The translations under genes were made by a program, and so were the position numbers. Below, piece by piece: positions 27,051-37,581 of a DNA stretch of 64,000 nucleotides. Under the pieces are notes generated by a model. It did no database searches. It was given only the letters and a program-made list of their open reading frames with translations, and was not told where the DNA came from. Source of the stretch: Aureococcus anophagefferens (taxonomy: Eukaryota > Sar > Pelagophyceae > Pelagomonadales > Pelagomonadaceae); assembly GCF_000186865.1 (NCBI RefSeq), contig NW_008705576.1, forward strand, positions 2,721 through 66,720, read 5' to 3'. Within the stretch, counting starts at the first letter, position 1. Each line of letters opens with the position of its first letter.

Positions 27051-30000
27051 ATGGATCAGAAGCAAAGCAGCCCCGCAAGCGTCGCCGTGATGTCGACGCC
27101 CCTCGCGATGGTCTCCCGCCTGCTGGTCCTCGGCCTGGTCCGCGGCGCGTTGGCGGCGATGTGCGACGCGGAGTACCGGGCCGTCGAGTGCCCCAAGTAC
27201 TGCGCGTCGACGCTCGAGACACTCTGCTGCGCGCACGCCGGCGAGACGGCGACGATGCTGACGGTGCCGTCGCCGCCGCACGCGACGGCGATCAAGGCGC
27301 GCACGGCCCAGTTCTTCAACTGCACGGGCGGCGCCGTGGAGCTCGCGGACTACGTCGTCCAGTGCGAGGGCGTCGACTACTGCGGCGGTTTCCGCGGCCT
27401 CTTCGAGGTCGGCCAGGGCGCGCTGGACGACGCGCGGGGCGCGAGCGTCTTCGACGCCTACATGACCCAGGCCATGGACGTGCCCCTGCTCGCGCCCTAC
27501 GTCGAGGACCTCGTGCCGCGGATCCGCGCCACTCCCGACCTCCGGTGGAGCGACATTTTGCCGCGCGCGCGGGAGATGAACGCCGTCGGCGACGCGCAGG
27601 CCGCCGTGCCTTTCGATCTCGATTTCATGAACCTGCTGCTGCGGGACGACCTCGTCGACGCCTACGCGAACGAGACGGGCCGGAAGGAGCCCGCGACGTT
27701 CGAAGAGCTCGCGGATTTCGCGGAGCACTTCGACGGCCGCGATTTGAACGGCGACGGCGAGGCGGACGTGGGCATCTGCACGCTCAACGGCGCGGGGCCC
27801 GGGGGTCCCCAGGCGCTCCTCATGCAGATCGCCGCGGCGAAGCTCGCGTACACGGGCACGTCGCAGGGCCTGTTCTTCGACCCCGAGTCGCGCGACCTCG
27901 AGCCCTTGGCGGACAACGCGGGCTTCCGCGAGGCCGCGGCGCTGGCGCGGCGGCTCTGGATGGTTTCGCTGGACTCCGAGGACGGCGGCTGGGCCTACCT
28001 CCACGAGGACGCGTGGCTCGACGGCCGCTGCGGCGCCTACCTCTGGCTCACTGGGTCCGTGGCCTACGTGACGACGCTGCGCGAGGTCGGACGCCGGGAC
28101 GGCAACGGGACCTACGTCTGGCAGCCCACGTGGCCGGGCACGGGCGCCTACCGCGCGCCGCGCCGCGTCTTCCCGCCCGGGTCCGCGACGGTGCTCGACC
28201 GCGCGTCGGGCGAGATGCGGCGGTGCACGGCGGAGACGGGCGCGGGCGTCAACGCGGCCGCGGAGGTCCACTGCCCCTTCCTCGACGCCGCGCGCGACGA
28301 GCGCGACGGCGTCTGGGTCAACCGCGTGCCCTACTACTACTCGGCCTACCAGCACTCGTCGATCAGCATCAACGCCAAGGCCACGGAGCCGCGCAAGGCG
28401 CTCGTCTGGGACTTTGTGGTCTTCGCGAACGTCGACGCGCTGGACGTCGTCGCGCAGCGGCTCGGCCCGACCTACCTCGACCCCTTCCGGCGGTCCCAGC
28501 TCGACGCGTCCCACGAGGAAGTGTACGACGACGCCTTCGGCGCGCGCGAGTACGCGGCCATGCGCGACGTCTTTTTATGGGCGGGGTCGTCGCCGAACGC
28601 CGCGCTGCCGCTGTCGCTCGCGGGCCGCGAGGACTTCGAGCACGCGCTCGAGAAGGCGATCTGGCAGTTCTTCCTCGACGTCGCGCCCTGCGTGGACCAC
28701 GTCGAGTGCAAGTGCGCCGCGTTCGCCGGCGGCCGCGCGAACAACCCGGACTGCGGCTACGGATGGGGCGCGCGGAACGCGACGGTCTGGCGCGCCGCGA
28801 AGCGAAACGGCCGCGGCTCCCTCGACCTCGACGGCTTCGTGGGCGCCGTCGTCGACGGCTACGCGTCGGCGCGCGACCGCCACTACGGCGTCGGCGGCGC
28901 GCTCGACGCCGCGAACGACCACCGCGTCGCCATCGGTTTAGGGCCCTTCGCGCCCGTCGCGTCGTCCGCGTCCAAGTCGTCCGCGCGCGCCGCGCGGCGC
29001 CTCCGCCTCGCCCTCGTCGCGGTCCTCGGGCTCTGCGCTTTGACGGCGTGCTGCGTCGCCGGCCGCGGCGTCCGCCGGACCTACGCCAAGGCCGCGCGGC
29101 TCGAGGCGACGCGCGCGCGCGAGGTCGCGGCGCAGCGCGCCGAGGCGACGCGGCGCGTGCGCGACTTCCAGGCGACCTTCGTCGACTGCCGCGCGTGGAC
29201 TTCGTGGCCCTCGGGGCGCTCGCGTCCCACGAGGATTTGCGGCGGCGCCACCGCGACGACTTCTTCCGGCGCAACTTCACGGTCTTCGTCAGCCACCAGT
29301 GGCTCGGCCGGGACCACCCGGACCCCGACGGCGTCCAGTACGCGGCCATCTGCGCCTCGCTCGCCGACCTCGCGGCCAAGGCGCGCCGCCCGCTGCGCGA
29401 CATCTTCGTCTGGTTGGACTACGGGTCCATCCCCCAGACCTGCAAGCCCGTCCAGCGCCTGAGCGTCCTGTCGCTGCCGTCCCTCGCGTCGGCCGTCGAC
29501 GTCTTCCTCGCCGCCGCGCCCAAGGCCCTGAACCGCGACACGCTCGAGGCCTGCGACGCGGCGACGTACGCGTCGCGGGCCTGGTGCCGCGCGGAGATCT
29601 TCGCGCACTTCTCGCGCCGCGGCGGCGACGTCATGTACTTCGCCACGGCCGACGGCGTCCGCCCCATGTTCCCGAAGCCCCGGGGCGGCGACCTCAAGTG
29701 CGCGCCCTGCGCGCCGGTTGAGGCCGGCGCGGACTTCTTCAAGAGCGCGCTCGACGTCATGCACGGCAAGCTGACCTGCTGCCGCCACGGCCACGCGTCG
29801 GGCCAGCCCTGCGACCGCGAGGAGCTCGTCCTCCCGCTCATGGGCCTCTTCTCCGAGGTCTACCGGGCCCGCGGCGACGGCGCGAAGCACATCTACGGCG
29901 CCATCGTCGAGGGCGGCGGCGCCGACTACTACTTCCCCCACTCCTTCGACTACGTCACGCCCTCGAAGACCGTCGTGCGGCGCGTGCTCTTCGGCGACCT

Positions 30001-30385
30001 GCCCCGCGCGATCATGGCCAAGATCGACGCGGACCTCGGCCTCGCGCCCGCGCCGCGCGCGCCCTTCGTGACGCCGGGCGCGGACACGCGCCGCGACGCG
30101 GGCCTCCTCGAGGAGAAGTCGTCGTCGCGGGGGTTCTTCGCCCGGCCGCGCCTCCCCCTCTGGCGCGCCTCCGTGTCCACGGCCGACAGCGACGTCCGCG
30201 ACGCGTCCCTCGGCGACTCGGACGGCCGCCGCGCCTCGGGCTCGTTCGACGCGGCGACGCCCGCCGACGAGCTGCTGGCCTCCGACTCCCTGCGCCACGA
30301 CGCCGACGACAAGAAGGGCGCCGTCGCCCGCCTCGCCGCGACGCCGACGACGGAATTCCGCGAGGTCGGCCTCGAGGTGCCCTAG
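27051..30385 (+). CDS. Receptor-like protein: bacterial-type solute-binding domain, TM helix, TIR-like domain
   Basis: About 1111 residues, with one frame break near 29190-29200 (frame 27051-~29190, then +1). An N-terminal signal peptide (AMVSRLLVLGLVRGALA) precedes a Cys-containing ectodomain (~30-640) like bacterial sugar-type extracellular binding proteins: FDLDFMNLLLRDDLVDAY, PATFEELADFAEHF, and a Ca-loop-like DLNGDGEADVG. One TM helix follows (~651-673, LRLALVAVLGLCALTACCVA). A cytoplasmic part begins FTVFVSHQWLGRDHPDPDGV and FVWLDYGSIPQ, a TIR/SHQW-type domain, with a long Asp/Ser tail. Ligand sensing coupled to intracellular signalling or NAD-linked chemistry is inferred. The frame break at TGCCGCGCGTGG looks like a one-base loss. 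Without correction the protein would end soon after the TM. Confidence 0.75.
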
Positions 30386-30467
30386 GCTGGCGCCGCCAAT
30401 TCGTACACCAATTCGTACTAAACCCCCACTCGTGTTCACGTTTATGCATCAGACATGGAGCGGATCT

Positions 30468-31055
30468 TCACGCCAGCGCGACGTTGGCATCCGGCATCGA
30501 CGTTTCGGCGGCGGCGGCGCGGCGGCGGATGAAGAAGACGACGAGGGCGAGGAGCAGGGCGGCCGCGACGACGACGGGGATGATGATGGAGAGCGACGCG
30601 TCGTCGTTGCTCTTCTTCTTCTTGCTCCCCCCGCTTGGCTCGGGCGACGGCTCGGGCGACGGCTTGGGCGTCGGCTTGGGCGACGGCTTGGGCGTCGGCT
30701 CGGGCGTCGGCTCGGGCGTCGGCTTGGATGTTGTCTCCGTCTCGGGCGCGGGCGCGGGCGCGGGCTCGGGCTCGGGCGCCGGCGCCGGCTCGGGCACGGG
30801 CGTCGCGGGCGCGGGCGCGGGCTCGGGCAGGGGCGTCGCGGACTCCGCCGCGCACCACCCGTCGCCGACGAAGTTGTCCGTCGCGCAAGCCTTGCAGTCA
30901 TCTGGCGACACCTGGCATTCCGCTGCCTCGGCGGGAGTCTCACAGTCGTTGCACGCGTCGTTCGTCGGCGAGAAAGCGCAGCACGACCCGGCCTGGAGGC
31001 GACGGGCTCCTTCGACGGAGCTTGCGGCGAATACCAGGAATTTCAAGATCTGCAT
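30468..31055 (-). CDS. Cys-rich, Pro-stalk, single-pass membrane protein
   Basis: 195 residues from ATG 31055. Layout: signal peptide (MQILKFLVFAASSVEGARR); a ~60-residue domain with about nine Cys (CCAFSPTNDACNDC, CQVSPDDCKACATDN, GWCAAES); a Pro/Glu/Ala/Lys stalk of PEPAPAP and KPTPEPTPEP type repeats (~75-140); a Lys run; a TM helix (SIIIPVVVAAALLLALVVFFI) with an RRR stop-transfer; and a short tail. A type I cell-surface protein is the natural reading; no family name is offered. The longer frame upstream of 31055 is rejected because the signal peptide starts at this Met. Confidence 0.72.
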   Translation of the reverse strand: MQILKFLVFAASSVEGARRLQAGSCCAFSPTNDACNDCETPAEAAECQVSPDDCKACATDNFVGDGWCAAESATPLPEPAPAPATPVPEPAPAPEPEPAPAPAPETETTSKPTPEPTPEPTPKPSPKPTPKPSPEPSPEPSGGSKKKKSNDDASLSIIIPVVVAAALLLALVVFFIRRRAAAAETSMPDANVALA

Positions 31056-31128
31056 GCTGCTGCCTGCGGCGGGCGGGGCGGGTCGTCTCGAGAAACCGAC
31101 GCGTCGTCTCGCGCGCGCGCGCGTAATC

Positions 31129-31443
31129 CGGAGCCGACCGGCGCCGTTCCCGGCGGCGATGGCGCGTGCCCGCGGCGTCCGCGGACACGCCAATGCACTT
31201 TCGCGACCGGCGGGCTCGACGACGGCGACTTCGCGCCCTCGATTTTATCTCGAATCTTTCGAGACCGATGGCGAACGAAATCACCACACTCGACGACTTC
31301 TCTGCTCAAGGGCGACGACGACTTAGGAATACCCGACGCCCTGCACACGGCCGGTCGGCAAACTTTGCGCGACGCGTCGCTCACCTTGGACGGCGAGTCG
31401 GCGGGAGTAGGTGGGGACGGTTTTCAATCGAATTGGATTTCTG
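31129..31443 (+). repeat. Dispersed direct repeat, copy 1 (315 bp)
   Basis: Nearly identical to 32887-33200: one single-base length difference (GGTCGGCAAAC against GGTCGCAAAC) and a few changes at the right end. It starts CGGAGCCGACCGGCGCC and ends ATCGAATTGGATTTCTG. It has no obvious terminal inverted repeats or target duplication. ORFs within it are short and Arg-rich, and I do not call them genes. Confidence 0.9.
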
Positions 31444-32107
31444 CCCGCCGGGCTAAAAACTATCAAAAGCAACACCTCAGGAGCTGCATCGTTGCGATTA
31501 TTGAAGCAATTACACGCGATGGACGCGCTCCGAGCGTGGCCGAGTCCGCAGTGGTGAAGGTGTCTCTCTGCAGTAGGTGATTGCGTGGGACGGGTTCTTC
31601 CCCTCCACCGCTGGAGATGTACTCGATCCCACCGGACACATACTGGGGACGGGACTCGGGCGGTGGTGTCGGCCCAGACCGCGTTTCTGGACGTGGGGGC
31701 CGCTCGGGCTGCCGCGCCACGTTTCTATGCGCGAGTTGGCGGTCGATGTTTTCGACGTCGATGGCCGAGCGGATCAAATGGGACGCCCGCGGTACATAGA
31801 CGAACGATTCCCGATGCTCCGTGCGCTCGAACACGGTCGAAAAGGGTGCGGGGGACGCCGAAAACCCTCTTCCGACCCCTTGGGACGCCCCGCGCGCGAT
31901 GCGACGCAATCCTCGGGAGTGACATCCCGCGGGGAATGTGTCCGCGACAGGGTTCCGGTCCTCGCAGCCGCGGGGATCGTTGCGCAACTCTGCGCCTGCG
32001 TCGAGCTACGGGCTGGAGAAGACGAGAACTTCGTCCATCGACGCTGCAAAAGGGCTGCTCGCAGCCTGATTGTTTGAGTTGCTTTTTCGAGGAATCGGTC
32101 GAGTTGC

Positions 32108-32157
32108 NNNNNNNNNNNNNNNNNNNNNNNNNNNNNNNNNNNNNNNNNNNNNNNNNN
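32108..32157. other. Assembly gap (50 N)
   Basis: Fifty consecutive N, a fixed-size scaffold gap placed between the two copies of the 315-bp repeat. Misassembly caused by the repeat is possible. Confidence 1.
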
Positions 32158-32667
32158 AACGATCGAGTTCCTCCGATTTTCCCCGGCGACGTTGTGCGGA
32201 CGAAAAATACCACAGCAGTGAGCATGGCGCTACCATCTCAGCGCGCTGCGCGCGGTGGACTTGCTGCGCTGCGAGCCTGACCTCACACATGTTCTCGAGG
32301 GTCGTTTCGACGCGCTGGCCAGCGACGAAGTCGAAATTTTCTCCCGCGCGGCGCGCGGGGCGGGTGCGGCGACTCTGTGGCAGCGGCCTCTCGGGCGGCG
32401 GCAGCGGCGGCTGCGCGGAGCAGGCTCGTTCTCCGGCGAGGGCGCGACCTCCTGCACGCCGCGCGCGAGCGGCACGTGCAGCTGCGCCGGTTCTGGACCG
32501 CTACGCGCACTGGATCCCGCCGAATTTTTCCTCCCGCGCTTCGCGCGGCAAGGAGGCGCTCGAGACCAAAACCGGTGCCTGGGCGCTGCGCGGCTTCATG
32601 GAGGTGGTCTAGAACATGTTCGAGGACGCCATGGACTTGGTCTCCGCTATAATCTCCACGCGCGCGC

Positions 32668-32669
<2 letters not shown>

Positions 32670-32705
<36 letters not shown>

Positions 32706-32706
32706 C
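32670..32706 (+). repeat. GAC trinucleotide microsatellite
   Basis: A run of about twelve GAC units, followed by CGGCCGGCCGGCC-type repeats to about 32736. It is outside any supported gene. Confidence 0.9.
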
Positions 32707-32886
32707 GGCCGGCCGGCCGGCCGACCGGCCGGGGCCGGGGCCGACGGCGCAAATGGCGTCCGTCGACGCCTCCGGCTTCGGCCCTGCGTCCCCGGGGTAA
32801 GACTAGGCGCCCCCGGCGTCGTAGCGACCGTAAATGCACTTTTCCCGATTAACGACGGGTCTGCCTCGCTTATTGGGAAGTTGACT

Positions 32887-33200
32887 CGGAGCCGACCGGC
32901 GCCGTTCCCGGCGGCGATGGCGCGTGCCCGCGGCGTCCGCGGACACGCCAATGCACTTTCGCGACCGGCGGGCTCGACGACGGCGACTTCGCGCCCTCGA
33001 TTTTATCTCGAATCTTTCGAGACCGATGGCGAACGAAATCACCACACTCGACGACTTCTCTGCTCAAGGGCGACGACGACTTAGGAATACCCGACGCCCT
33101 GCACACGGCCGGTCGCAAACTTTGCGCGACGCGTCGCTCACCTTGGACGGCGAGTCGGCGGGAGTAGGTGGGGACGGTTTTCAATCGCATCGGATTTCTG
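32887..33200 (+). repeat. Dispersed direct repeat, copy 2 (314 bp)
   Basis: Second copy of the 31129-31443 repeat, about 1.76 kb downstream in the same orientation. It ends about 190 bp before the stop codon of the PDH E1-beta gene. Confidence 0.9.
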
Positions 33201-33386
33201 TGGCTTTTGAGCGAGCATCTTCGCTTACTCCACCTCGGAGCCCCCGACTCGCCGGCATGGAACATGAGAAGACGACGATCACACGCCGCGCTCGCACACC
33301 TCATGGTTCGATTACTTCTCGCGCGCGGGACCGCGTCCTCCGCGCCCGGGACCGCGTCGCCCGCGCCGCGCGCCGGGATCCCGCGC

Positions 33387-34481
33387 CTAGGCGACGCCGT
33401 ACATCTTGCGGTCGTTGGTGCGGAGCGCGGCGGCGACGATGTCGTCGACCTGGGGGAGGGACATCTTCTCGAGGGGGATGGCGTAGGCCATGGGCACGTC
33501 CGCGCCCGTGACGCGCTCGACGGGCGCGTCGAGGTAGTCAAAGGCCTCGGACTCCATGACGATGGCGCAGATCTCGGACGTGATGCCGCACTGGGGCCAG
33601 CCCTCCTCGACGGCCACGAGGCGGTTCGTCTTCTTCACGGAGTCGATGACGGCGTCGCGGTCCAGCGGGCGCAGCGTCCGGAGGTTGACGACCTCGGCGC
33701 TAATGCCGTGGTCGGCCTCGAGCTTCGCGGCCGCGTCGAGGCACGTGCCGACCATCTTCGAGAAGGTCACGAAGGTGACGTCGGTGCCCTCCTTGGCGAC
33801 GTGGGCCTTGCCCAGCGGGAGCACGAAGTCCTTGGACTGCGCCGCGTCCGACAAAGGGAACGACGCGCCGTAGAGGAGCTCGTTCTCGAGGAAGACGACG
33901 GGGTTCGGGTCGCGGATCGCCGCCTTGAGCAGGCCCTTGGCGTCCTCGGCGTCGTAGGGCGCGACGACCTTGAGGCCCGGGCACTGGGAGAACCACGCCG
34001 CGAAGCACTGCGAATGCTGCGCGGCGACGCCGGCGGCCGCGCCGTTGGGCCCGCGGAAGACGATGGGGCACCCGAAGTCGCCGTTGGTCATGTAGGCCTG
34101 CTTGGCCGCCGAGTTGACGATCTGGTCGATGGCCTGCATGGCGAAGTTGAAGGTCATGAACTCGCAGATGGGCTTGAGATCCTTGTAGGCCGCGCCCGTG
34201 GCTATCCCCGCGAAGCCCATCTCCGTGATGGGCGTGTCGATGACGCGCCGCTCGCCGTACTTCTGGAAGAGGCCCTTGGTGACCTTGTAGGCGCCCTGGT
34301 ACTGGGCGACCTCCTCGCCCATGACGAAGATGGACTCGTCGGTCTCCATCTCCTCGTCCATGGCCATGTTCAACGCCTCGCGGATCGTCACGTCGACCGT
34401 GGCCATGGACCGCCGCGGCGCGGCGGCGGGCCGGTGCCGGCGGGCGACGCCGCGGGACGCGCGGGCGAGGAGGGAGGCCAT
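33387..34481 (-). CDS. PDHB: Pyruvate dehydrogenase E1 component subunit beta, mitochondrial
   Basis: 364 residues. A basic, Ser/Arg-rich presequence ([25 protein letters not shown]) indicates mitochondrial import. The mature protein shows the transketolase pyrimidine-binding fold: [86 protein letters not shown], and the C-terminal [20 protein letters not shown] with [10 protein letters not shown]. With E1-alpha it decarboxylates pyruvate in the PDH complex. Length is typical and there is no intron. The plastid paralogue is excluded by the presequence and the closer match to the mitochondrial type. 153 bp separate its ATG from that of the divergent SH3-FKBP gene. Confidence 0.95.
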   Translation of the reverse strand: MASLLARASRGVARRHRPAAAPRRSMATVDVTIREALNMAMDEEMETDESIFVMGEEVAQYQGAYKVTKGLFQKYGERRVIDTPITEMGFAGIATGAAYKDLKPICEFMTFNFAMQAIDQIVNSAAKQAYMTNGDFGCPIVFRGPNGAAAGVAAQHSQCFAAWFSQCPGLKVVAPYDAEDAKGLLKAAIRDPNPVVFLENELLYGASFPLSDAAQSKDFVLPLGKAHVAKEGTDVTFVTFSKMVGTCLDAAAKLEADHGISAEVVNLRTLRPLDRDAVIDSVKKTNRLVAVEEGWPQCGITSEICAIVMESEAFDYLDAPVERVTGADVPMAYAIPLEKMSLPQVDDIVAAALRTNDRKMYGVA

Positions 34482-34634
34482 TTGTGGTAGCGTCAGGGGC
34501 CACTGCTGGAAGCGTGGCGCCGAGCAGCAGGATGATTGGCGGCGAGGCGATGCCGCCGAAAATGCGATACTGCAGCAACATTGAACTCGTTGCACCCTAC
34601 TTGCCCCGCGCGAATCGATTGCGCAGCCCCGAGC

Positions 34635-36038
34635 ATGGCGTCCTACCTGTGCCTCTACGACTTCGAGGCCGGCGCCCCGGCGGAGCTGACCTTCAAGAAG
34701 GGCGACACGCTGACGCTCGTGGAGAAGAAGACCGAGTCCTGGTGGAAGTGCCGCGACGGGACCGCCAGGGTCGGCATGGTGCCGTCGCCCTACCTGCGCG
34801 AGGCGGAGCCCGAGGTCCTCGAGGAGCGGCCGTCGCTCACGCGGGGCTCGTCGCGGCGGTCGCTGTCGCTCCAGGTCTCGTCCCTCGCCCTCGGCGACGC
34901 GCGACGGGTCGTCGCCGTGAGTTTGAACGAGGGGGGATTCCGCATCGACGGCGTCGGCGACGCGGCCGCCGTCAAGGGCGGCGCCGAGCTCGTGGCCTTC
35001 GACGGCGCCCTGCGGCGCGTCGCCGACGACGACGGCCTCGCGGCCATCGCCGCGAGCGACGTGCTCTTCGACGACGGCCTCGTCGAGGCCGCGGCCGCGG
35101 GCGACGACGCGCCGGCGATCGAGCTCTGGCTCGGCGCGCTGCTGGCCGCGCCGGCGCTGGCGCCCCTGGCTTTGGCCTTCGTCACGGGCGGCCGCGTCTC
35201 CGGCGAGTTCGAGATGGAGGAGGGGGCCAAGGCGCGGTGCGTCGTGCTCTACGACTTCTCGCCCGCGTCGAACTCGGAGCTCGCGCTCGTCGCGGGCGAG
35301 GTCGTCTACGTGGACGTCGCCGGCGGCGGGCCCGGCGAGCCCGGCGCGGCGGCCGTGGAGGCGGCGGCCGTCGACGGCTGGGTCAAGGGCGTCGCGGAGG
35401 CGTCGGGCCTCGCGGGCTACTTCCCGCTCGCGTACGTCGCCGTCGAGGAGGCGTCGAAGCCGCCGCCGCCGCCGTCCCCGAAGCGGGCGCCGGACCGGTC
35501 GTCGCGGGCCTACTCGATGAAGTCGCTCGGCGCCTTCGACGACCTCATGAAAAAAGGCATCGCGCTCGAGGATTTGGAGCCGGGATCCGGCCGGCCGAGC
35601 GCGCCCGGCGACGCGGTCGCGGCGCGGTGCGCGGCGTCGGCCTGGGACGGCGGCTCGTCGGCGGCGACGCCCTTCGCGTCGACGGCCTGGGACGGCGAGA
35701 CCGCGCTGACGCTCGTGCTCGGCGCGGGCAGAGTCTGCGCGGGCCTGGAGGCGGCGCTCGCGGGCCTGAAGCCCGGCGGCTCGCGGCGCGCGACGGTGTC
35801 GCCGGCCCTCGCCTACGGCGACGCGGGCCACCCGCCGGACGTCGCGCCGGGCGCCTTCGTCATCTACGAGGTCGAGCTCGTCTCCGCGGCGCCCGCGAGC
35901 GACCCGGCCGCGGCGCCCGCGGGGCCCCTCGCGCTCGTCTGCCGGCCCGCCAAGGGGCCCGCGGTCGAGGGGGGGCGCATCGACGCCTTCGACATCGGCC
36001 GCTCCCGCGTCGAGCTCCTCCCCACGGTCCACGAGTGA
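34635..36038 (+). CDS. SH3-SH3-FKBP peptidyl-prolyl isomerase-like protein
   Basis: 467 residues, one exon. SH3 domain 1 (residues 1-56): [33 protein letters not shown]. The middle ~75-190 is unassigned. SH3 domain 2 (~200-270): [30 protein letters not shown]-terminal FKBP-type domain (~295-415) shows [49 protein letters not shown], and FVIYEVELV. It lacks several aromatic residues of the canonical FK506 pocket, so isomerase activity is uncertain. SH3 domains bind Pro-rich ligands, and linking them to an FKBP fold suggests action on Pro-rich partners; this is inference. No signal peptide, so probably cytosolic. Confidence 0.82.
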   Translation: MASYLCLYDFEAGAPAELTFKKGDTLTLVEKKTESWWKCRDGTARVGMVPSPYLREAEPEVLEERPSLTRGSSRRSLSLQVSSLALGDARRVVAVSLNEGGFRIDGVGDAAAVKGGAELVAFDGALRRVADDDGLAAIAASDVLFDDGLVEAAAAGDDAPAIELWLGALLAAPALAPLALAFVTGGRVSGEFEMEEGAKARCVVLYDFSPASNSELALVAGEVVYVDVAGGGPGEPGAAAVEAAAVDGWVKGVAEASGLAGYFPLAYVAVEEASKPPPPPSPKRAPDRSSRAYSMKSLGAFDDLMKKGIALEDLEPGSGRPSAPGDAVAARCAASAWDGGSSAATPFASTAWDGETALTLVLGAGRVCAGLEAALAGLKPGGSRRATVSPALAYGDAGHPPDVAPGAFVIYEVELVSAAPASDPAAAPAGPLALVCRPAKGPAVEGGRIDAFDIGRSRVELLPTVHE

Positions 36039-36141
36039 GGCTTCGTTTCGTAGTGGAGATCTCTTTTTTATTTCGGGCGTCGCGGTCGCGCCGTCTCGCG
36101 GCCGCGCGGGAGGTCGCCGAGTGGGATGTGTTTCCCCTCCT

Positions 36142-36492
36142 TTAGCTCGCGTCGCGCACGTTGAACACGTAGAGCGCCGCCGCGGCGACGAGCACGCGCC
36201 ACCCCGCGAAGAGCGCCGAAACTCCGACCGCGAGCGCGTAAACCGCCGGTTGCCGCGTCGCGGGGCACCCGAGGGGCGGGCACGCCGGGATTTCGACGAA
36301 ACTGTCCTGGAGCCCGAGGTAGTCGCCCAATTGGAGCAGGGGATTCCGTCCGTTGCCCCCGCCGCCGGGCGCCGAGGAGGACGATGGTGTCGTCGAATGG
36401 ATGTTGCTTCGAGCCGCGGGCCGAGCTCTCGCCGCCGATTTAGGACGCTCAGCGTCCGGTCGTATGTTACCATCGGCGTCGATGAAGACCAT
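36142..36492 (-). CDS. Small C-terminally anchored membrane protein
   Basis: 116 residues from ATG 36492 ([19 protein letters not shown]). The N-terminal 45 residues are basic and Ser/Pro-rich, the middle is Gly/Asn-rich ([18 protein letters not shown]), and the last ~35 form one or two hydrophobic helices ([28 protein letters not shown]). The start loosely recalls SelK-type small ER membrane proteins, but no selenocysteine or other hallmark is seen, so no family is assigned. Confidence 0.5.
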   Translation of the reverse strand: MVFIDADGNIRPDAERPKSAARARPAARSNIHSTTPSSSSAPGGGGNGRNPLLQLGDYLGLQDSFVEIPACPPLGCPATRQPAVYALAVGVSALFAGWRVLVAAAALYVFNVRDAS

Positions 36493-36671
36493 GGTAGGAC
36501 GGGTTCGTGGACAGACGCCGCGTCGTCGCGCTCGCAGCGCTAGTATCTCGCTAGTGGCGAAAATGTTGCTCGACAGACAAGCGATCGCACGATCGTACGA
36601 GCTCGCAACGTCACACGCATACACGCCCTCTAGCCCTCGATTATACGGCCGCAGTCCCCTGAAGTCGTCCG

Positions 36672-37496
36672 ATGCCGCGCAAATCTAAAAAGGCGAAGAA
36701 GGATGCGGGCTCAGACGTCGGTCGAGCAATGGTCGAGCAACTCCAGTGCCCCATCACGTCGGAGTTCCCGGTGTGTCCAGTAGTCGCACAGGATGGGCGT
36801 GTGTACGAGCGCGACGCCATCGAGCGCTGGTTGTCGTCAAAGGCGACGTCTCCTGTGACGAACGCGGCAATGGGAACGTCCCTCGTCGATTCCACTCAGA
36901 CGCGGACGCTCATCCTCACCGCAATCGAAGGTGGTTCGATCGACGACGACTCGGCGGCGGTGTGGCACCTCGAGAGCGCCAAGGCCATCGCCGATGGGAA
37001 ACTGACCGGCGCGCTCACTTCGATGAAAGACCACCTCGAGAGCGCCGACGAACTCTCGTCTTCGCCCGAGATCAAGCTCTCACTTGAGGCCGTGAATCTC
37101 AAACTTGAACAGGATACGCTCTTGAAGCGGGGCGCCGACGCGGGTGCCGGGCTGGTGGCTTCGGTCTTGGGTGGTGCGAAGACGGACGAGGCGCCCATGA
37201 CGGAGTGGCGCGCGCTGCGTCAAGGCAAATCCGTGATTCGCGTCATCAGCAATTTGAACGAACTCAAGCGTCTCTGCATGCGACCGGCACCCGGAGCTAG
37301 TGCAGCTGTGAAATGGATTGATGCTATGGAGACCTGCTGCGGGAGGTATTACTTTATCGCGCCAAGTACTATGCTTGGAAACCAATCTGACCCTGTGAAA
37401 GGTTACAATGTCTTGCGCCTACCGGACGAGATAGATGTTCCAGAAGCCAACTTCTGGGCCTTCCCCTTCGACGCCTGCATCCTCGTCGCGTACTAG
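36672..37496 (+). CDS. U-box domain protein
   Basis: 274 residues. Residues ~23-85 form a U-box: LQCPITSEFPVCPVVAQDG, VYERDAIERWL, SPVTNAAMG. This is a RING-like fold without zinc that recruits E2 enzymes for ubiquitin transfer. The rest is helical and has no named domain (HLESAKAIADGKLTGALTSMKDHLESADEL; WRALRQGKSVIRVISNL). Codon use is less GC-rich than in neighbours, like the LRR-like gene at 24 kb, the MYND gene at 56 kb and the gene at 62 kb. No intron. Confidence 0.83.
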   Translation: MPRKSKKAKKDAGSDVGRAMVEQLQCPITSEFPVCPVVAQDGRVYERDAIERWLSSKATSPVTNAAMGTSLVDSTQTRTLILTAIEGGSIDDDSAAVWHLESAKAIADGKLTGALTSMKDHLESADELSSSPEIKLSLEAVNLKLEQDTLLKRGADAGAGLVASVLGGAKTDEAPMTEWRALRQGKSVIRVISNLNELKRLCMRPAPGASAAVKWIDAMETCCGRYYFIAPSTMLGNQSDPVKGYNVLRLPDEIDVPEANFWAFPFDACILVAY

Positions 37497-37581
37497 GCCG
37501 GCCGCCCGCGGCGCGCGCCAAAGCTCGTGCGCCCACCGCTCCCCATCCTCCCAAACCCGACACCATGAATGCTTACGCCCC

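Larger units (their letters stand above)
31444..32886. other. Non-coding or unassigned region with assembly gap
   Basis: About 1.4 kb between the two repeat copies, including 50 N at 32108-32157. Short ORFs occur on both strands (for example minus 31987-31463), but none has recognisable domains. The piece near 31530-31620 has a tRNA-like GCGTGGCCGAG start but does not fold into a full tRNA. A GAC run lies at 32670-32706, followed by CCGG repeats. Confidence 0.5.

Noticed and set aside
31525..31620. tRNA-like segment (GCGTGGCCGAG ... GGGTTCTTCCCC)
   Set aside because: D-arm-like and T-arm-like parts exist, but I cannot form a proper anticodon stem or a 7-bp acceptor stem.
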